Assembly: GCA_016125355.1 (NCBI GenBank)
Contig: WGLX01000002.1
Span: 62,001 to 126,000, forward strand
DNA from: Actinomycetales bacterium
Lineage (GTDB): Bacteria; Actinomycetota; Actinomycetes; S36-B12
Length of the DNA: 64,000 bases
Direction of reading: 5' to 3'
The notes below the pieces were generated by a model that did no database searches, was not told the origin of the DNA, and saw only the letters and a list, made by a program, of their open reading frames with translations. Below, one piece after another: positions 49,946 to 58,409 of the stretch (position 1 is its first letter; every line of letters starts with the position of its first letter). The position numbers were made by a program, and so were the translations under genes.

Positions 49946-50509
49946 GTGACGGACGCCGACCTGCGAGCGCACCTGCGATCGAGCACGGACCCCCGGGCCG
50001 AGCGCGTCCGCACGTCGCTGCTCGATGCGGGCCTGGCCCTGATGGCCGACGGCCCGATCGCGGACATCACCGTCTCGCGGCTGGTGGAGACGGCGGGGGT
50101 GAGCCGTCCCGCGTTCTACCGGCACTTCGAGGATCTCGACGACGTCCTGGTGTCCGCGCTGCGCCGCGAGATGGACGCCGTCGTCGCCGAGGCCAGCGAC
50201 CCGGCGGACGCCGCCCGCAGGCTGCTGCGGTGGATCGACACGCAGCGGGCCCTGCACGCCTACATCCATCCCAGCTACACCGCGCAGCGTGGCTCCGACT
50301 ACGCGCGTGAGCTGCTGCGTCCGTGGTGTGCCAAGCTGGCCGCCGGCATCCGGCCGATCCTGCCCGAGGCCGACCGGGTGCGCGCGGAGTCGTTCCTGCT
50401 CGGGGGAGTGCTCGAGCTCATGCGCCAGGCGTACAGCAAGACCCCGCCTCTGCGGGTGGACGCGGATGACCTGATGCGGCTGACCGCGCGCATGGCGCGA
50501 ACCTCCTAG
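49946..50509 (+). CDS. TetR-family repressor of the P450-epoxide hydrolase operon
   Basis: 187 residues; N-terminal helix-turn-helix RVRTSLLDAGLALMADGPIADITVSRLVETAGVSRPAFYRHFEDLDDVL is typical TetR, followed by a ligand domain ending LGGVLELMRQAYSKTPPLRVDADDL. It lies 87 bp upstream of the P450 gene on the same strand. A perfect 20-bp palindrome between them, inside the predicted P450 promoter, is the obvious operator. The inducer is unknown but is probably a substrate of the enzymes. Confidence 0.9.
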   Translation: MTDADLRAHLRSSTDPRAERVRTSLLDAGLALMADGPIADITVSRLVETAGVSRPAFYRHFEDLDDVLVSALRREMDAVVAEASDPADAARRLLRWIDTQRALHAYIHPSYTAQRGSDYARELLRPWCAKLAAGIRPILPEADRVRAESFLLGGVLELMRQAYSKTPPLRVDADDLMRLTARMARTS

Positions 50510-50537
50510 CGAACCGGGCCGGAACCCCCGAAGGGTC

Positions 50538-50567
50538 TTGCAGATGTCGTAGACACCTGTCTACGAT
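50538..50567 (+). promoter_or_regulatory. P450 promoter with overlapping TetR operator
   Basis: -35 TTGCAG (50538-50543) and -10 TACGAT (50562-50567), 18-bp spacer. The palindrome TCGTAGACACCTGTCTACGA (50547-50566; 9-bp arms, 2-bp centre) covers the spacer and most of the -10, so a bound TetR dimer would exclude RNA polymerase. The leader to the P450 GTG at 50597 is about 20 nt. Confidence 0.7.
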
Positions 50568-50596
50568 CTGAACCCGCCCACCCTCGTGGAGACCCC

Positions 50597-51847
50597 GTGA
50601 GCCTTGTCGCCGATTTCGACCCGCATGCTCCGTCGTTCTACCAGGAGCCCTTCCCCACCTACCGCCAGCTGCGCGAGGTGGCCCCGGTCACCCGCGTGCC
50701 CGGCGACGCCGAACTGTGGTTCGTCACGACCTGGGACCTCATCCGCGAGGCCCTCAAGCACCCGGAGATCTACTCCAATGCGCTCCCGCCGGCCCGGCGC
50801 GATACGCCGCCGCCGGACATCGCCGACGCGATCGAGGAGCTGCGGGCGCAGGGCCTTCCGTACACGCCGGCGCTGGGCCTGTCCGATCCCCCGGGCCATA
50901 CGCGCCTGCGACGGCTCGTCAACCGCGCCTTCACCCCGCGCGCGCTGGCGGACATGGAGCCGCACATCGAGGCCGTCGCGGCCGAGCTGGCCGATGCCCT
51001 TCCGGACGGCGTCGTCGTGGACGCGATGGAGACGATCACGATCCCGCTGCCGGTGTGGGCCATCATGCGCATCCTCGGCGTCGGCGACGAGTACCGCCAT
51101 GAGCTGCGCGACTGGTCGGACGCCGCCACCGCAGCCCTGGGCACCAAGCTCACCCCGGAGCGGTGGCTGCAGACCGAGCGGGTCATGCTCCGCTTCCAGC
51201 AGGTCATGTGCCAGCTGCTCGACGAACGCCGCCTCGAGCCGCGCGACGACCTGCTGTCGGCGCTCGTCGCGCCGGACGAGGATGGCAACGCCCTGACCAA
51301 CACCGAGCTCGTCTGGATCGTCCGCGAGCTCATGGTCGCCGGCAACGAGACCACGGTGCGGGCACTCGCCGCCATGTTCGTCGACATCGACGGGCTGCGC
51401 GCCGAGGATCCGGCCGTCTGGGATCGCATCCGGGACGATGAGGCCTTCCGCAGGGGCGTCGTCGAGGAGAGCATCCGGATGGCCTCGCCGGTCATGGGCC
51501 TGTGGCGCGTGACGACCGAGGACACCGAACTCGGCGGCGTCACCATCCCCGCCGGCGCCACCGTGTTCCTCGCGTACGGCTCGGCCAATCGCGATGACGA
51601 GGTGTTCGAGAACCCTGACGTCTACGACCCGCTGCGCGCGAATGTGCGCGAGCACCTGGCCTTCGGCCACGGCATCCACGTGTGCGTGGGTGCCGGGCTG
51701 GCCCGCATGGAGAGCAACGTCGCCCTCAAGGCGCTGGCCGATCGGCTGACCGCGCTCGAGATCGTGGATCCGGAGTCGCTGACCTACGGAGCCAGCTACG
51801 CCTTGCGCGGCTACACCGCGCTGCCCGTGCGCCCGGTCCGTCGATGA
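50597..51847 (+). CDS. Cytochrome P450
   Basis: 416 residues, soluble bacterial type. The haem-binding loop is FGHGIHVCVG with ligand C363; the I-helix oxygen motif is ELMVAGNETTVRALA; the K-helix ExxR is in VVEESIRM; the PERF-like region is VYDPLRANVREHLAFG. Substrate cannot be read, but the next gene encodes a limonene-1,2-epoxide-hydrolase-like protein overlapping by ATGA, so an epoxidation followed by hydrolysis is plausible for a terpene or fatty acid. Ferredoxin and reductase partners are not in the window. Starts at GTG. Confidence 0.93.
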   Translation: MSLVADFDPHAPSFYQEPFPTYRQLREVAPVTRVPGDAELWFVTTWDLIREALKHPEIYSNALPPARRDTPPPDIADAIEELRAQGLPYTPALGLSDPPGHTRLRRLVNRAFTPRALADMEPHIEAVAAELADALPDGVVVDAMETITIPLPVWAIMRILGVGDEYRHELRDWSDAATAALGTKLTPERWLQTERVMLRFQQVMCQLLDERRLEPRDDLLSALVAPDEDGNALTNTELVWIVRELMVAGNETTVRALAAMFVDIDGLRAEDPAVWDRIRDDEAFRRGVVEESIRMASPVMGLWRVTTEDTELGGVTIPAGATVFLAYGSANRDDEVFENPDVYDPLRANVREHLAFGHGIHVCVGAGLARMESNVALKALADRLTALEIVDPESLTYGASYALRGYTALPVRPVRR

Positions 51848-52224
51848 CGGCCGGCGAGGTCGTCACGGAGCTGATCCGCGCCTGCGAACGCAATGACCTC
51901 GTCGCCGTGCTGGAACTGGTCACCGACGATGTCGAGTACGACAACGTGCCCATCGGGAAGGTCCATGGCCCGGAAGGCGTGCGGTCGGTGCTCGGTCGAG
52001 GGGTGACGGCCGAGGCGTCGGAGATGCAGTGGATCGTGCATCGCCAGGTCGAAGAAGGCAGCACCGTGATGCATGAGCGCACGGATCGTTTCCTCGTGGA
52101 CGGGCGGTGGATCGAGATCCCGATCGCCGCGGTGTTCGAGGTCCGGGGCGGCCGAGTCGCCCTGTGGCGTGACTACTTCGACCTTGAGAGCTACCGGAGC
52201 CAGCGCGCCGCCCGCCCCCACTAG
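51844..52224 (+). CDS. Limonene-1,2-epoxide hydrolase-like (SnoaL fold) protein
   Basis: 126 residues, translationally coupled to the P450 (ATGA). The catalytic Asp-Arg-Asp of limonene epoxide hydrolase can be matched to HERTDRFLVDGRW (R and D) and WRDYFDLESY (D). The N-terminus EVVTELIRACERNDLVAVLELVTDDVEYDNVPIG is the family opening. It should open the epoxide formed by the P450 to a diol. Residue assignment is from motif similarity; activity untested. Its stop shares CTAG with the convergent gene. Confidence 0.83.
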   Translation: MTAGEVVTELIRACERNDLVAVLELVTDDVEYDNVPIGKVHGPEGVRSVLGRGVTAEASEMQWIVHRQVEEGSTVMHERTDRFLVDGRWIEIPIAAVFEVRGGRVALWRDYFDLESYRSQRAARPH

Positions 52225-52865
52225 ATCTGCGATCGAAGCGATGCGTCGTCGCCGTGTGTGAGGCCGAAGACGATCTCGTCCCACGTCGGCACGGAGGCGC
52301 GCCCCCGCCGGATCGCCGGCTTGTGGGCGACCGCCTTCTTGCGAAGGGACTTCAGTGTCGGCGTCTTGACCGGCTCCGCCACCTCGACCTCCTTGTCGAG
52401 GAAACGCCTCAGCGCCATGACCTCATTGCCGAGGTAGCGCCGCCGGTAGAGCAGGTCGTGGTACTTGGCCGGCTTCCGGCTACCGCGCATGGCACGCGAG
52501 TCCGCGCTGATCGTCCGCTGGAGCAGGGCGACCGACTTGTCGATGTGCTTTCGGGCCCGGTCGTCGCTGCCCACCCGGATCCACAGCGCGGCCGCCATGC
52601 CTCGGCAGGCCGCCCGCGCCATCGGACGGTCGGTGGCCTTCGCGAGTCTCTTGAGCAGGAAGGCCGCCGCCCGAAGGTCAGCGTCGACCTCCTCGGACGA
52701 CGGACGTTCTATGGCGTGGCCGACGAGCTCCTCGACGGCGATCCAGCGGCGTCCGCGGCGGAGCCCGGGCTCCAGATCGTCCCTGACCTGTGCTCGGAGG
52801 CTCTTCCAGGCCGCGCGGGCGGGACGTCCGCCTTGGACGAGATCGACGAGCCGGCTGGCCTTCAT
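52221..52865 (-). CDS. Hypothetical protein with SepH-like C-terminal motif
   Basis: 214 residues, rich in Arg/Lys and Ala, probably helical, with no enzymatic motif. The C-terminus RRGRASVPTWDEIVFG resembles the conserved end of the actinobacterial cell-division protein SepH (DUF3071), but the SepH N-terminal domain is absent and the body of this protein is unlike SepH. It could be a truncated or derived relative that binds the same partner. Convergent with the epoxide hydrolase gene (shared CTAG). No recognisable promoter or RBS is seen upstream. Confidence 0.6.
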   Translation of the reverse strand: MKASRLVDLVQGGRPARAAWKSLRAQVRDDLEPGLRRGRRWIAVEELVGHAIERPSSEEVDADLRAAAFLLKRLAKATDRPMARAACRGMAAALWIRVGSDDRARKHIDKSVALLQRTISADSRAMRGSRKPAKYHDLLYRRRYLGNEVMALRRFLDKEVEVAEPVKTPTLKSLRKKAVAHKPAIRRGRASVPTWDEIVFGLTHGDDASLRSQI

Positions 52866-53093
52866 CTGGCATCACCCTGTCCATCGAAGCTGACCGGCGA
52901 CTCTGTCATCCCCTGAGGACAGCCATGTGCGGTCATGGTGACACACCGACCGGTGCTCATCGGGCGGAACCGCTGGACGCGCCACCGCGGGCGGGGCGCT
53001 CGGAACAGCCGTCTGCGCGATTGCGGACGGTGGCTGCACCTAGGCTGCGGTGGTGAGCCACGCCAGCGCCCCACACGGCCTGGAGGCGCGTTC

Positions 53094-56000
53094 GTGCTGA
53101 CGCTCCTCGGGTTGGTGATGCGCGGGCTGCGATGGCGCTGGGTCAGTTCGGTGGCGATGGCGCTCGTCGCCGTCGTGGCCATGGTCGGGGCCGCGCTCGG
53201 ACCGCTCTACGCGAACAGCGCGGCCGACTCCCTGGTCCGTGAGGGGCTGGCCCAGGCGGCCCCGGCATCGACGGGTGTGCTCGTGCGCGCACAGCACGCC
53301 GGCCAGACGCAGTTCTCTCCCGCCGAACTGCTCGACGCGGCCTCGAAGCGGGCGGCAGACCCGGCGCTGGACCCCTGGTACGAGCCGGGAACGCTGGCGC
53401 TGACGGCGACCAGCGTGGCGCTCCGGCTGCGGGACAACCCGATCGGCACGGCCCTGATCGGATGGCATCGCGGCCAGTGCGGTGCGGTGGACCTCACCTC
53501 CGGGGCGTGCCCCACGGCGAGTGGCGAGGCGATGATCTCCTCCCGGATGGCCGAACAGTTCGACATCGTCCTCGGGGACTCGCTTCGGCTGGGGATCAGC
53601 GATGACGTGGCGACGGATCAGGTCGAGGTGGTCGGCACCTACGACGCGGATACGGCCGATCCGGCCGTATGGGGCCTGGTCTCACCCGCTCAGTTCCAGC
53701 CCTCGCAGGCCCCGGACGGGCCGGACCGGCTCGACGAGATCGTCGTCGACCAGGCGACCTTCCTGCAGGGCAGCGGCGACGTCGCGGCCACCAGTTTCCG
53801 AGCCCTCGACGCGACGACCGTCCACGCAGCGGACCTCCCAGACCTGCGTCGAGCGGTGGAATCCTCCGTGGCGCCGATCCCGGCATCGGCGGGGGCCGGG
53901 CCCCAGACCGTCGCGTCCAGTGGGCTTCCTGCCTTCCTCGACTCCCTCGACCCCGACCTTGCGGACGTCGGGGCGGCGTCCTTCGCCGTCACCGCATCCC
54001 TCGTGCTGCTCGCGTGGTTCGCGCTGTTCCTGCTCGTCTCCGCGACGGGGGAGGAGCGGTCAGGGGAGGTGGCGCTCGCGAAGCTGCGCGGGATGCCGCC
54101 GCGGTCGGCCTTCCTGTTCGGGGTGGGGGAGCCGCTCCTGATCCTGCTCGCCGCAGTGCCGGTGGGACTCGCCGCGGCCTTCGGCATCAACCGCTACGTC
54201 GCCGGCGCCGTGATGTCCGAGGGCACCGACACGAGGATCAGTTCCGCTGCGCTGATTGCCCTGGCCATCGGCTTCCTCGGCGGAGTCGTCGCCGCGACGT
54301 TGGCCTCCCGTCGGATCATCACGGCGCCCGTCGTCGAGCAGCTGCGTCACACCGGGGGGCGCAGAGCGCAGCTTGCGCGATCCGTGGCGGTCGACGCGTT
54401 CGCGATCGCCTTGCTGGCGGCCGGCGTCTACCAGCTCCGTCGAGGCGGCTCGGACGCCCTCGCCCTGCTCACACCCTCCCTGGTCGCACTCACCATGGGG
54501 CTGCTCGCGGTGCGCGTCGTGCCGCCCCTCGCCCGGGGGGAGGTGGCGCGAACACGGGGTTCGCGACGCGTGGCGGGCTTCCTGGCCGCCTCCAACATCG
54601 CCCGTCGGCCGGGAGGGCTGCGTACCGTCGTGCTCCTCGCGCTCGCCGTGGGGTGGACGGTGTTCGCCGTCGACGGGTGGGCGGTGGCGTCGGCGAACCG
54701 CAACGACGTCGCCCCCGCCGAGGTGGGTGGCTGGCAGGTGCTGCACGTGCGGTCGTACTCGCCGGGTTCCCTCCTGACGGCCGTGCAGGCCGCGGACCCC
54801 AGCGGTACGCATGCCCTGGCCGCGGTGGCGAGCTCGGCGGGAACGACCGGCGGACTCATCGCGGTCGACGCCGCCCGACTCGGCGCCATTGCCGCCTGGG
54901 ATCCGGCGTGGACGGGGTCCTCGCGCGAGGGCATCGGCCCCATGCTCCACCCGGAGCAGGCGGCCGCCCCCATCCCGGTCCACGGCAGCCTGGCCATCGA
55001 CATGGACGTCGAGTTGGGGGCGGGATCGGGTTCGGTGGCCCTGGCCGCCGCGGTCCGGGATGGAGGCGGGATCCTCCACACGGTGGACCTCGGCGAGCTC
55101 CGGCCCGGGATGTCGACCTACCGCGCCGACCTTCCCGTGTGCGTCGCCGCTCCGTGCACGCTGGCGGCGTTGACCTTCACGCCCACGCCCCTTGCGGACA
55201 AGGCCGCGGCCACGGTGACGATCACGGGCGCTCAGGATGCCGAGGGTGAGGTGGACTTGACCTCGTCCGGTTCCGACGGGTGGCGCAGCGGTGCCACGTC
55301 CTTCCTCGTCCGCATCGGCCCGCTGGCCTCGGTCTCGGTCGACGAGTCGGGGCACCTGGTCGTCTCGTTCGACATCCAGGGGGAGAGCGCGGCCATCGAG
55401 GTCGCGGATCACCCGACGGCGCTGCCCGTCTACCTCGGGAGCGACACCGCCCAGAGGGAGGGGCAGGGCGCCGGATCGTCGGTGACGGATCTGGACGGGC
55501 GCGTCGTCCCGTCGGAGCTCCTCGGGTCGGGCGTGCTTCCTCGCAAGCTGCGTTCGGGGGCACTGGCCGACCTCCCGTTCGCGATGGCCGTGATGGGCAG
55601 CGTCCCGACGGTGCCCGACTACCAGGTCTGGCTGTCGGCCGATGCGCCGCCGTCGATCCGCACCGCGCTTGAGGCCGAGGGATTCAGTGTGGTCTCCGTC
55701 GATTCCGTGGACGCGCGGCTGGCCGAGCTCAGTCGCGGCAGTGCCGCCCTGTCCTTGCGCCTCTTCCTGATGGCCGCCATCGTCGCGCTCCTGGTTGCCG
55801 CAGGAACCGTGCTCGCCGGGACCTACATCAGCGCCCGACGACGGGCCTACGAGCTGGCCGCGATGCGTTCACTGGGTGCAGACAACCGGGTTCTGGTGCG
55901 TTCGGGGCGCCTTGAGCAGGTCGCTCTCGCTCTTGCGGGAACGGCGGTTGGCCTGGCTGCCGGCCTGGTGGGAGCGGCCCTCACCCTTCCCAACCTGCTC

Positions 56001-56168
56001 ATGTCGGCGTCGGCGGACTATCCGGCACCGTGGTTCGGCCCGGCGTGGCTCCCGGTGCTCGCGACCGTCGCTGGGGTGCTGGTGCTGCTGGCCGTGGTCG
56101 CCGAGGTGGGCGCCCGCCGGACGGCCCGGCTGGCGCAGCCGGATCTGCTTCGGGCGGTGCAGGAGTGA
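53094..56168 (+). CDS. FtsX-family ABC transporter permease, double-unit
   Basis: 1024 residues from the GTG at 53094 (GGAGGCG upstream). It has an N-terminal helix (WVSSVAMALVAVVAMVGAALGPLYANSA), a large extracytoplasmic domain, helices around 290-470 with the FtsX block LVLLAWFALFLLVSATGEERSGEVALAKLRGMPPRSAF, a second long extracytoplasmic domain, and a C-terminal FtsX set with LAAMRSLGADNRVLVRSGRLEQVALALAG. This two-FtsX-unit layout is the MacB/LolCDE-like class of actinobacteria that extrude lipids or peptides or transduce envelope signals. It forms one operon with two ATPases (TGATG and ATGA overlaps). Confidence 0.88.
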   Translation: MLTLLGLVMRGLRWRWVSSVAMALVAVVAMVGAALGPLYANSAADSLVREGLAQAAPASTGVLVRAQHAGQTQFSPAELLDAASKRAADPALDPWYEPGTLALTATSVALRLRDNPIGTALIGWHRGQCGAVDLTSGACPTASGEAMISSRMAEQFDIVLGDSLRLGISDDVATDQVEVVGTYDADTADPAVWGLVSPAQFQPSQAPDGPDRLDEIVVDQATFLQGSGDVAATSFRALDATTVHAADLPDLRRAVESSVAPIPASAGAGPQTVASSGLPAFLDSLDPDLADVGAASFAVTASLVLLAWFALFLLVSATGEERSGEVALAKLRGMPPRSAFLFGVGEPLLILLAAVPVGLAAAFGINRYVAGAVMSEGTDTRISSAALIALAIGFLGGVVAATLASRRIITAPVVEQLRHTGGRRAQLARSVAVDAFAIALLAAGVYQLRRGGSDALALLTPSLVALTMGLLAVRVVPPLARGEVARTRGSRRVAGFLAASNIARRPGGLRTVVLLALAVGWTVFAVDGWAVASANRNDVAPAEVGGWQVLHVRSYSPGSLLTAVQAADPSGTHALAAVASSAGTTGGLIAVDAARLGAIAAWDPAWTGSSREGIGPMLHPEQAAAPIPVHGSLAIDMDVELGAGSGSVALAAAVRDGGGILHTVDLGELRPGMSTYRADLPVCVAAPCTLAALTFTPTPLADKAAATVTITGAQDAEGEVDLTSSGSDGWRSGATSFLVRIGPLASVSVDESGHLVVSFDIQGESAAIEVADHPTALPVYLGSDTAQREGQGAGSSVTDLDGRVVPSELLGSGVLPRKLRSGALADLPFAMAVMGSVPTVPDYQVWLSADAPPSIRTALEAEGFSVVSVDSVDARLAELSRGSAALSLRLFLMAAIVALLVAAGTVLAGTYISARRRAYELAAMRSLGADNRVLVRSGRLEQVALALAGTAVGLAAGLVGAALTLPNLLMSASADYPAPWFGPAWLPVLATVAGVLVLLAVVAEVGARRTARLAQPDLLRAVQE

Positions 56169-57016
56169 TGACTATGCAGGCAGAGGGCCGGGGCCTTGCC
56201 ATCCGATGCGAGGAGCTCGTGCACATCTACCGCACCGGTGATGCCGACGTGGTCGCCGTGCGCGGGGTCGACCTCGACGTCGAGGCGGGGGAACGGGTCG
56301 CGCTCCTCGGCCCGTCGGGCTCGGGCAAGTCCACCCTCCTCGGGATGCTGGGCGGCCTGATTCCGTTGTCGGCCGGGCGCGCATGGATCGGCGACGACGA
56401 GATCGGCGGCCTCACCGAACGCCAGCTGCTGCGCATGCGGGCGGACCGGGTGGGATTCGTGCTCCAGGGGGCGGCGCGCAACCTGCTTCCGTACGGGACG
56501 GCGATCGACAACGTCCGCTTCGCGCAGCGATCGATCTCCCGGGCCCGGCGAGCGGACCTCCTCGAGCCCCTCGAGCTCCTCGATGCCCTCGGGCTGGCGA
56601 GCATCGCGGAGCGCCCCATGGCGGAGCTCGCCGGCGGCGAGCAGCAGCGGGTCGCCCTGGCAGTGGCCGTCGCCAACGGGCCGGGACTGCTCCTGGCCGA
56701 TGAGCCGACCTCGCAGCTCGACGAACCGGCCCGCGATGCCGTCCTCGACCTGCTGGAGGCCGTGAACGAGCGCTTCGGGACGACGATCGTGGCCGTCACG
56801 CATGACGAGGAGGTGGGGCGTCGCCTCGGTCGGACGGTCTCGATGAGGTTCGGGCAGGTGGGCCACGAGGGACGTCATGGGAGCCAGTTCACCGTCGTCG
56901 GCAAGGACGGCAGCGTCCACCTCTCGGACGAGGTCCTCGCCGACTGGCCACCGGGGACGCGGGTCGTTGTGGAGCGGGATGGCGACCATGTCCGGCTGAC
57001 GAGGAGGCACCCATGA
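56168..57016 (+). CDS. ABC transporter ATP-binding protein, canonical partner
   Basis: 282 residues. Walker A GPSGSGKST at 48-56, signature LAGGE (as in LolD/MacB, usually LSGGQ or LSGGE), Walker B LLADEPTSQLD, and the switch histidine in VAVTHDEEVG. A C-terminal extension of about 60 residues (VVGKDGSVHLSDEVLADWPPGTRVVVERDG) is unusual for this family. Start ATG overlaps the permease stop by TGATG. With the following ATPase it probably forms a heterodimer driving the FtsX permease. Confidence 0.87.
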   Translation: MTMQAEGRGLAIRCEELVHIYRTGDADVVAVRGVDLDVEAGERVALLGPSGSGKSTLLGMLGGLIPLSAGRAWIGDDEIGGLTERQLLRMRADRVGFVLQGAARNLLPYGTAIDNVRFAQRSISRARRADLLEPLELLDALGLASIAERPMAELAGGEQQRVALAVAVANGPGLLLADEPTSQLDEPARDAVLDLLEAVNERFGTTIVAVTHDEEVGRRLGRTVSMRFGQVGHEGRHGSQFTVVGKDGSVHLSDEVLADWPPGTRVVVERDGDHVRLTRRHP

Positions 57017-57672
57017 CCACGCGTCCCGGTGTAGGACCGCACGTTCGCGGTCAGGGCCTCGTCGTGCACCGAGCGGGTCGCGCCATCCTCGACCGCGTCG
57101 ACATCGACGCCTCGCCGGGCGTCGTCACGGCCGTGACCGGAGCGTCGGGAGCCGGGAAGTCCACGCTGCTGTGGGTCATCGCCGGGCTCATCGAACCGGA
57201 CGAGGGTTCGATCAGCCCCGACGACCGGTTCGACCTCTCGGCCGTCGTGGTGCAGAGCTACGCACTGCTTCCGGTGCTGACGGCGAAGGAGAACGTCGAG
57301 CTCCCCCTCCTCATGCGCGGCGTGACCGGGGAGGAGGCAGCCCGGCGTACCGAGGAGGCCCTGGCGCAGGCGGGACTCCCGGACCTGCAGGACCGGCTCG
57401 CCGAGGAGCTCTCCGGCGGCCAGCGGCAGCGGGTGGCGGTGGCGCGCGCGCTGGCCATGCGGGCTCGGCTGCTCGTGGCGGACGAGCCGACGGCCGAGCT
57501 GGACGCGACGGCGGCGGCCCTGGTTGTCAGCGCGCTGCGTGCGGAGGCGGAGGCCGGCGCCACCGTCGTCCTGTCGACCAACGATCCGGCCCTCGCCGCA
57601 CAGTGCGATCGCGTGTACCGCCTGCACGACGGAGCGATCCAGCCCGACACGTCGCCGACCGAACCCGACTGA
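57013..57672 (+). CDS. ABC transporter ATP-binding protein with altered H-loop
   Basis: 219 residues. Walker A GASGAGKS at 43-50, signature ELSGGQRQR (LSGGQ at 133-137) and Walker B VADEPT with D157/E158 are intact. The switch-histidine position reads LSTNDPALA, with N190 in place of histidine, so this half-site may be impaired, as in heterodimeric ABC transporters that have one consensus and one degenerate site. ATGA overlap with the previous ATPase ensures coupled synthesis. Confidence 0.87.
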   Translation: MTTRPGVGPHVRGQGLVVHRAGRAILDRVDIDASPGVVTAVTGASGAGKSTLLWVIAGLIEPDEGSISPDDRFDLSAVVVQSYALLPVLTAKENVELPLLMRGVTGEEAARRTEEALAQAGLPDLQDRLAEELSGGQRQRVAVARALAMRARLLVADEPTAELDATAAALVVSALRAEAEAGATVVLSTNDPALAAQCDRVYRLHDGAIQPDTSPTEPD

Positions 57673-57697
57673 GCGCGTCGAGACGCACCCGTCGAGG

Positions 57698-57985
57698 TCA
57701 CATGGGCATGGCCTCGTAGACGCGGGTGACGGTGCTCGGGCACCCGTCGAGGAGCTTGACGGCCTCGTCGAGGCTGTCGGCGTTGACGATCGAGTAGCCG
57801 GTGGCCGGGGACATCGCCGGTGTGAGGTCGGTGCCGGAGCCGCCGTTGACCTCACGGCCGGGGCCGAACGGGTTGCCGCTGTCGACGATGTGGCTGCCGA
57901 TGCTGTCGAACCATTCGTGCCATGCGGCCATGACGTCGTCAGTGGGCTCTGACTGACCGCCGAACAGGAAGACGAACTTGCTCAT
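57698..57985 (-). CDS. YciI-like protein
   Basis: 95 residues with the family pattern KFVFLFGGQSEPTDDVMAAWHEWFDSIGSHIVDSGNPFGPGREV, and a typical GYSIVNADSLDEAVKLLDGCP. The single histidine/aspartate pattern of YciI may support catalysis, but function is unknown. It shares a transcript with the ArsR gene, whose stop lies 3 bp from its start, with GGAGTAAGTC upstream. Confidence 0.85.
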   Translation of the reverse strand: MSKFVFLFGGQSEPTDDVMAAWHEWFDSIGSHIVDSGNPFGPGREVNGGSGTDLTPAMSPATGYSIVNADSLDEAVKLLDGCPSTVTRVYEAMPM

Positions 57986-57988
57986 GAC

Positions 57989-58339
57989 TTACTCCTTGGA
58001 CGTGGGTGGGGACTGCGCCAGATACTGCTCGTAGTTCTCGAGGGTCTCCTCGCTGGTGCCCCAGTAGGCGTGGAACTCCGAGAGCCAGTACTGCAGCGCC
58101 CGCAACGAGTGTCGTTCGAGGGCGAGGTGGGTCGTGCGGCCCGTCTTGCGACGGGTCACGAGGCCGGCGTCCGCCAGGATCGCGAGGTGCTTGTGGATGG
58201 CCGGCAGGGACAGGCCGCGCATGGCGGCGAGCTGACTGATCGAATGGGGCTGGAGCGCGAGCGCGTGGATGATCTCGCGGCGGTGGCGATTGGCCAGCGC
58301 GGAGAAGAGGACGTCGAGGGCGTCCGTCTCCTCGGTCAT
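57989..58339 (-). CDS. ArsR-family (SdpR-like) repressor
   Basis: 116 residues of winged helix, EETDALDVLFSALANRHRREIIHALALQPHSISQLAAMRGLSLPAIHKHLAILADAGLVTRRKTGRTTHLAL. It lacks metal-binding cysteines and belongs to the SdpR-like subgroup that typically controls an adjacent gene; here the YciI gene follows. A dyad ATAGTTAAC-N6-GTGAACTAT at 58386-58409, in the presumed promoter, is a candidate operator, so autoregulation is likely. Confidence 0.85.
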   Translation of the reverse strand: MTEETDALDVLFSALANRHRREIIHALALQPHSISQLAAMRGLSLPAIHKHLAILADAGLVTRRKTGRTTHLALERHSLRALQYWLSEFHAYWGTSEETLENYEQYLAQSPPTSKE

Positions 58340-58385
58340 GGCTGCCTCGCTTGCGGGTGGTGACTGCGCCGGTGGTCCGGCGCGG

Positions 58386-58409
58386 ATAGTTAACTAGATG
58401 GTGAACTAT
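58386..58409. promoter_or_regulatory. Candidate operator of the ArsR-YciI operon
   Basis: Inverted repeat ATAGTTAAC (58386-58394) and GTGAACTAT (58401-58409), one mismatch between arms, 6-bp centre. It overlaps the end of the MarR gene and lies about 50 bp upstream of the ArsR start. Confidence 0.5.
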
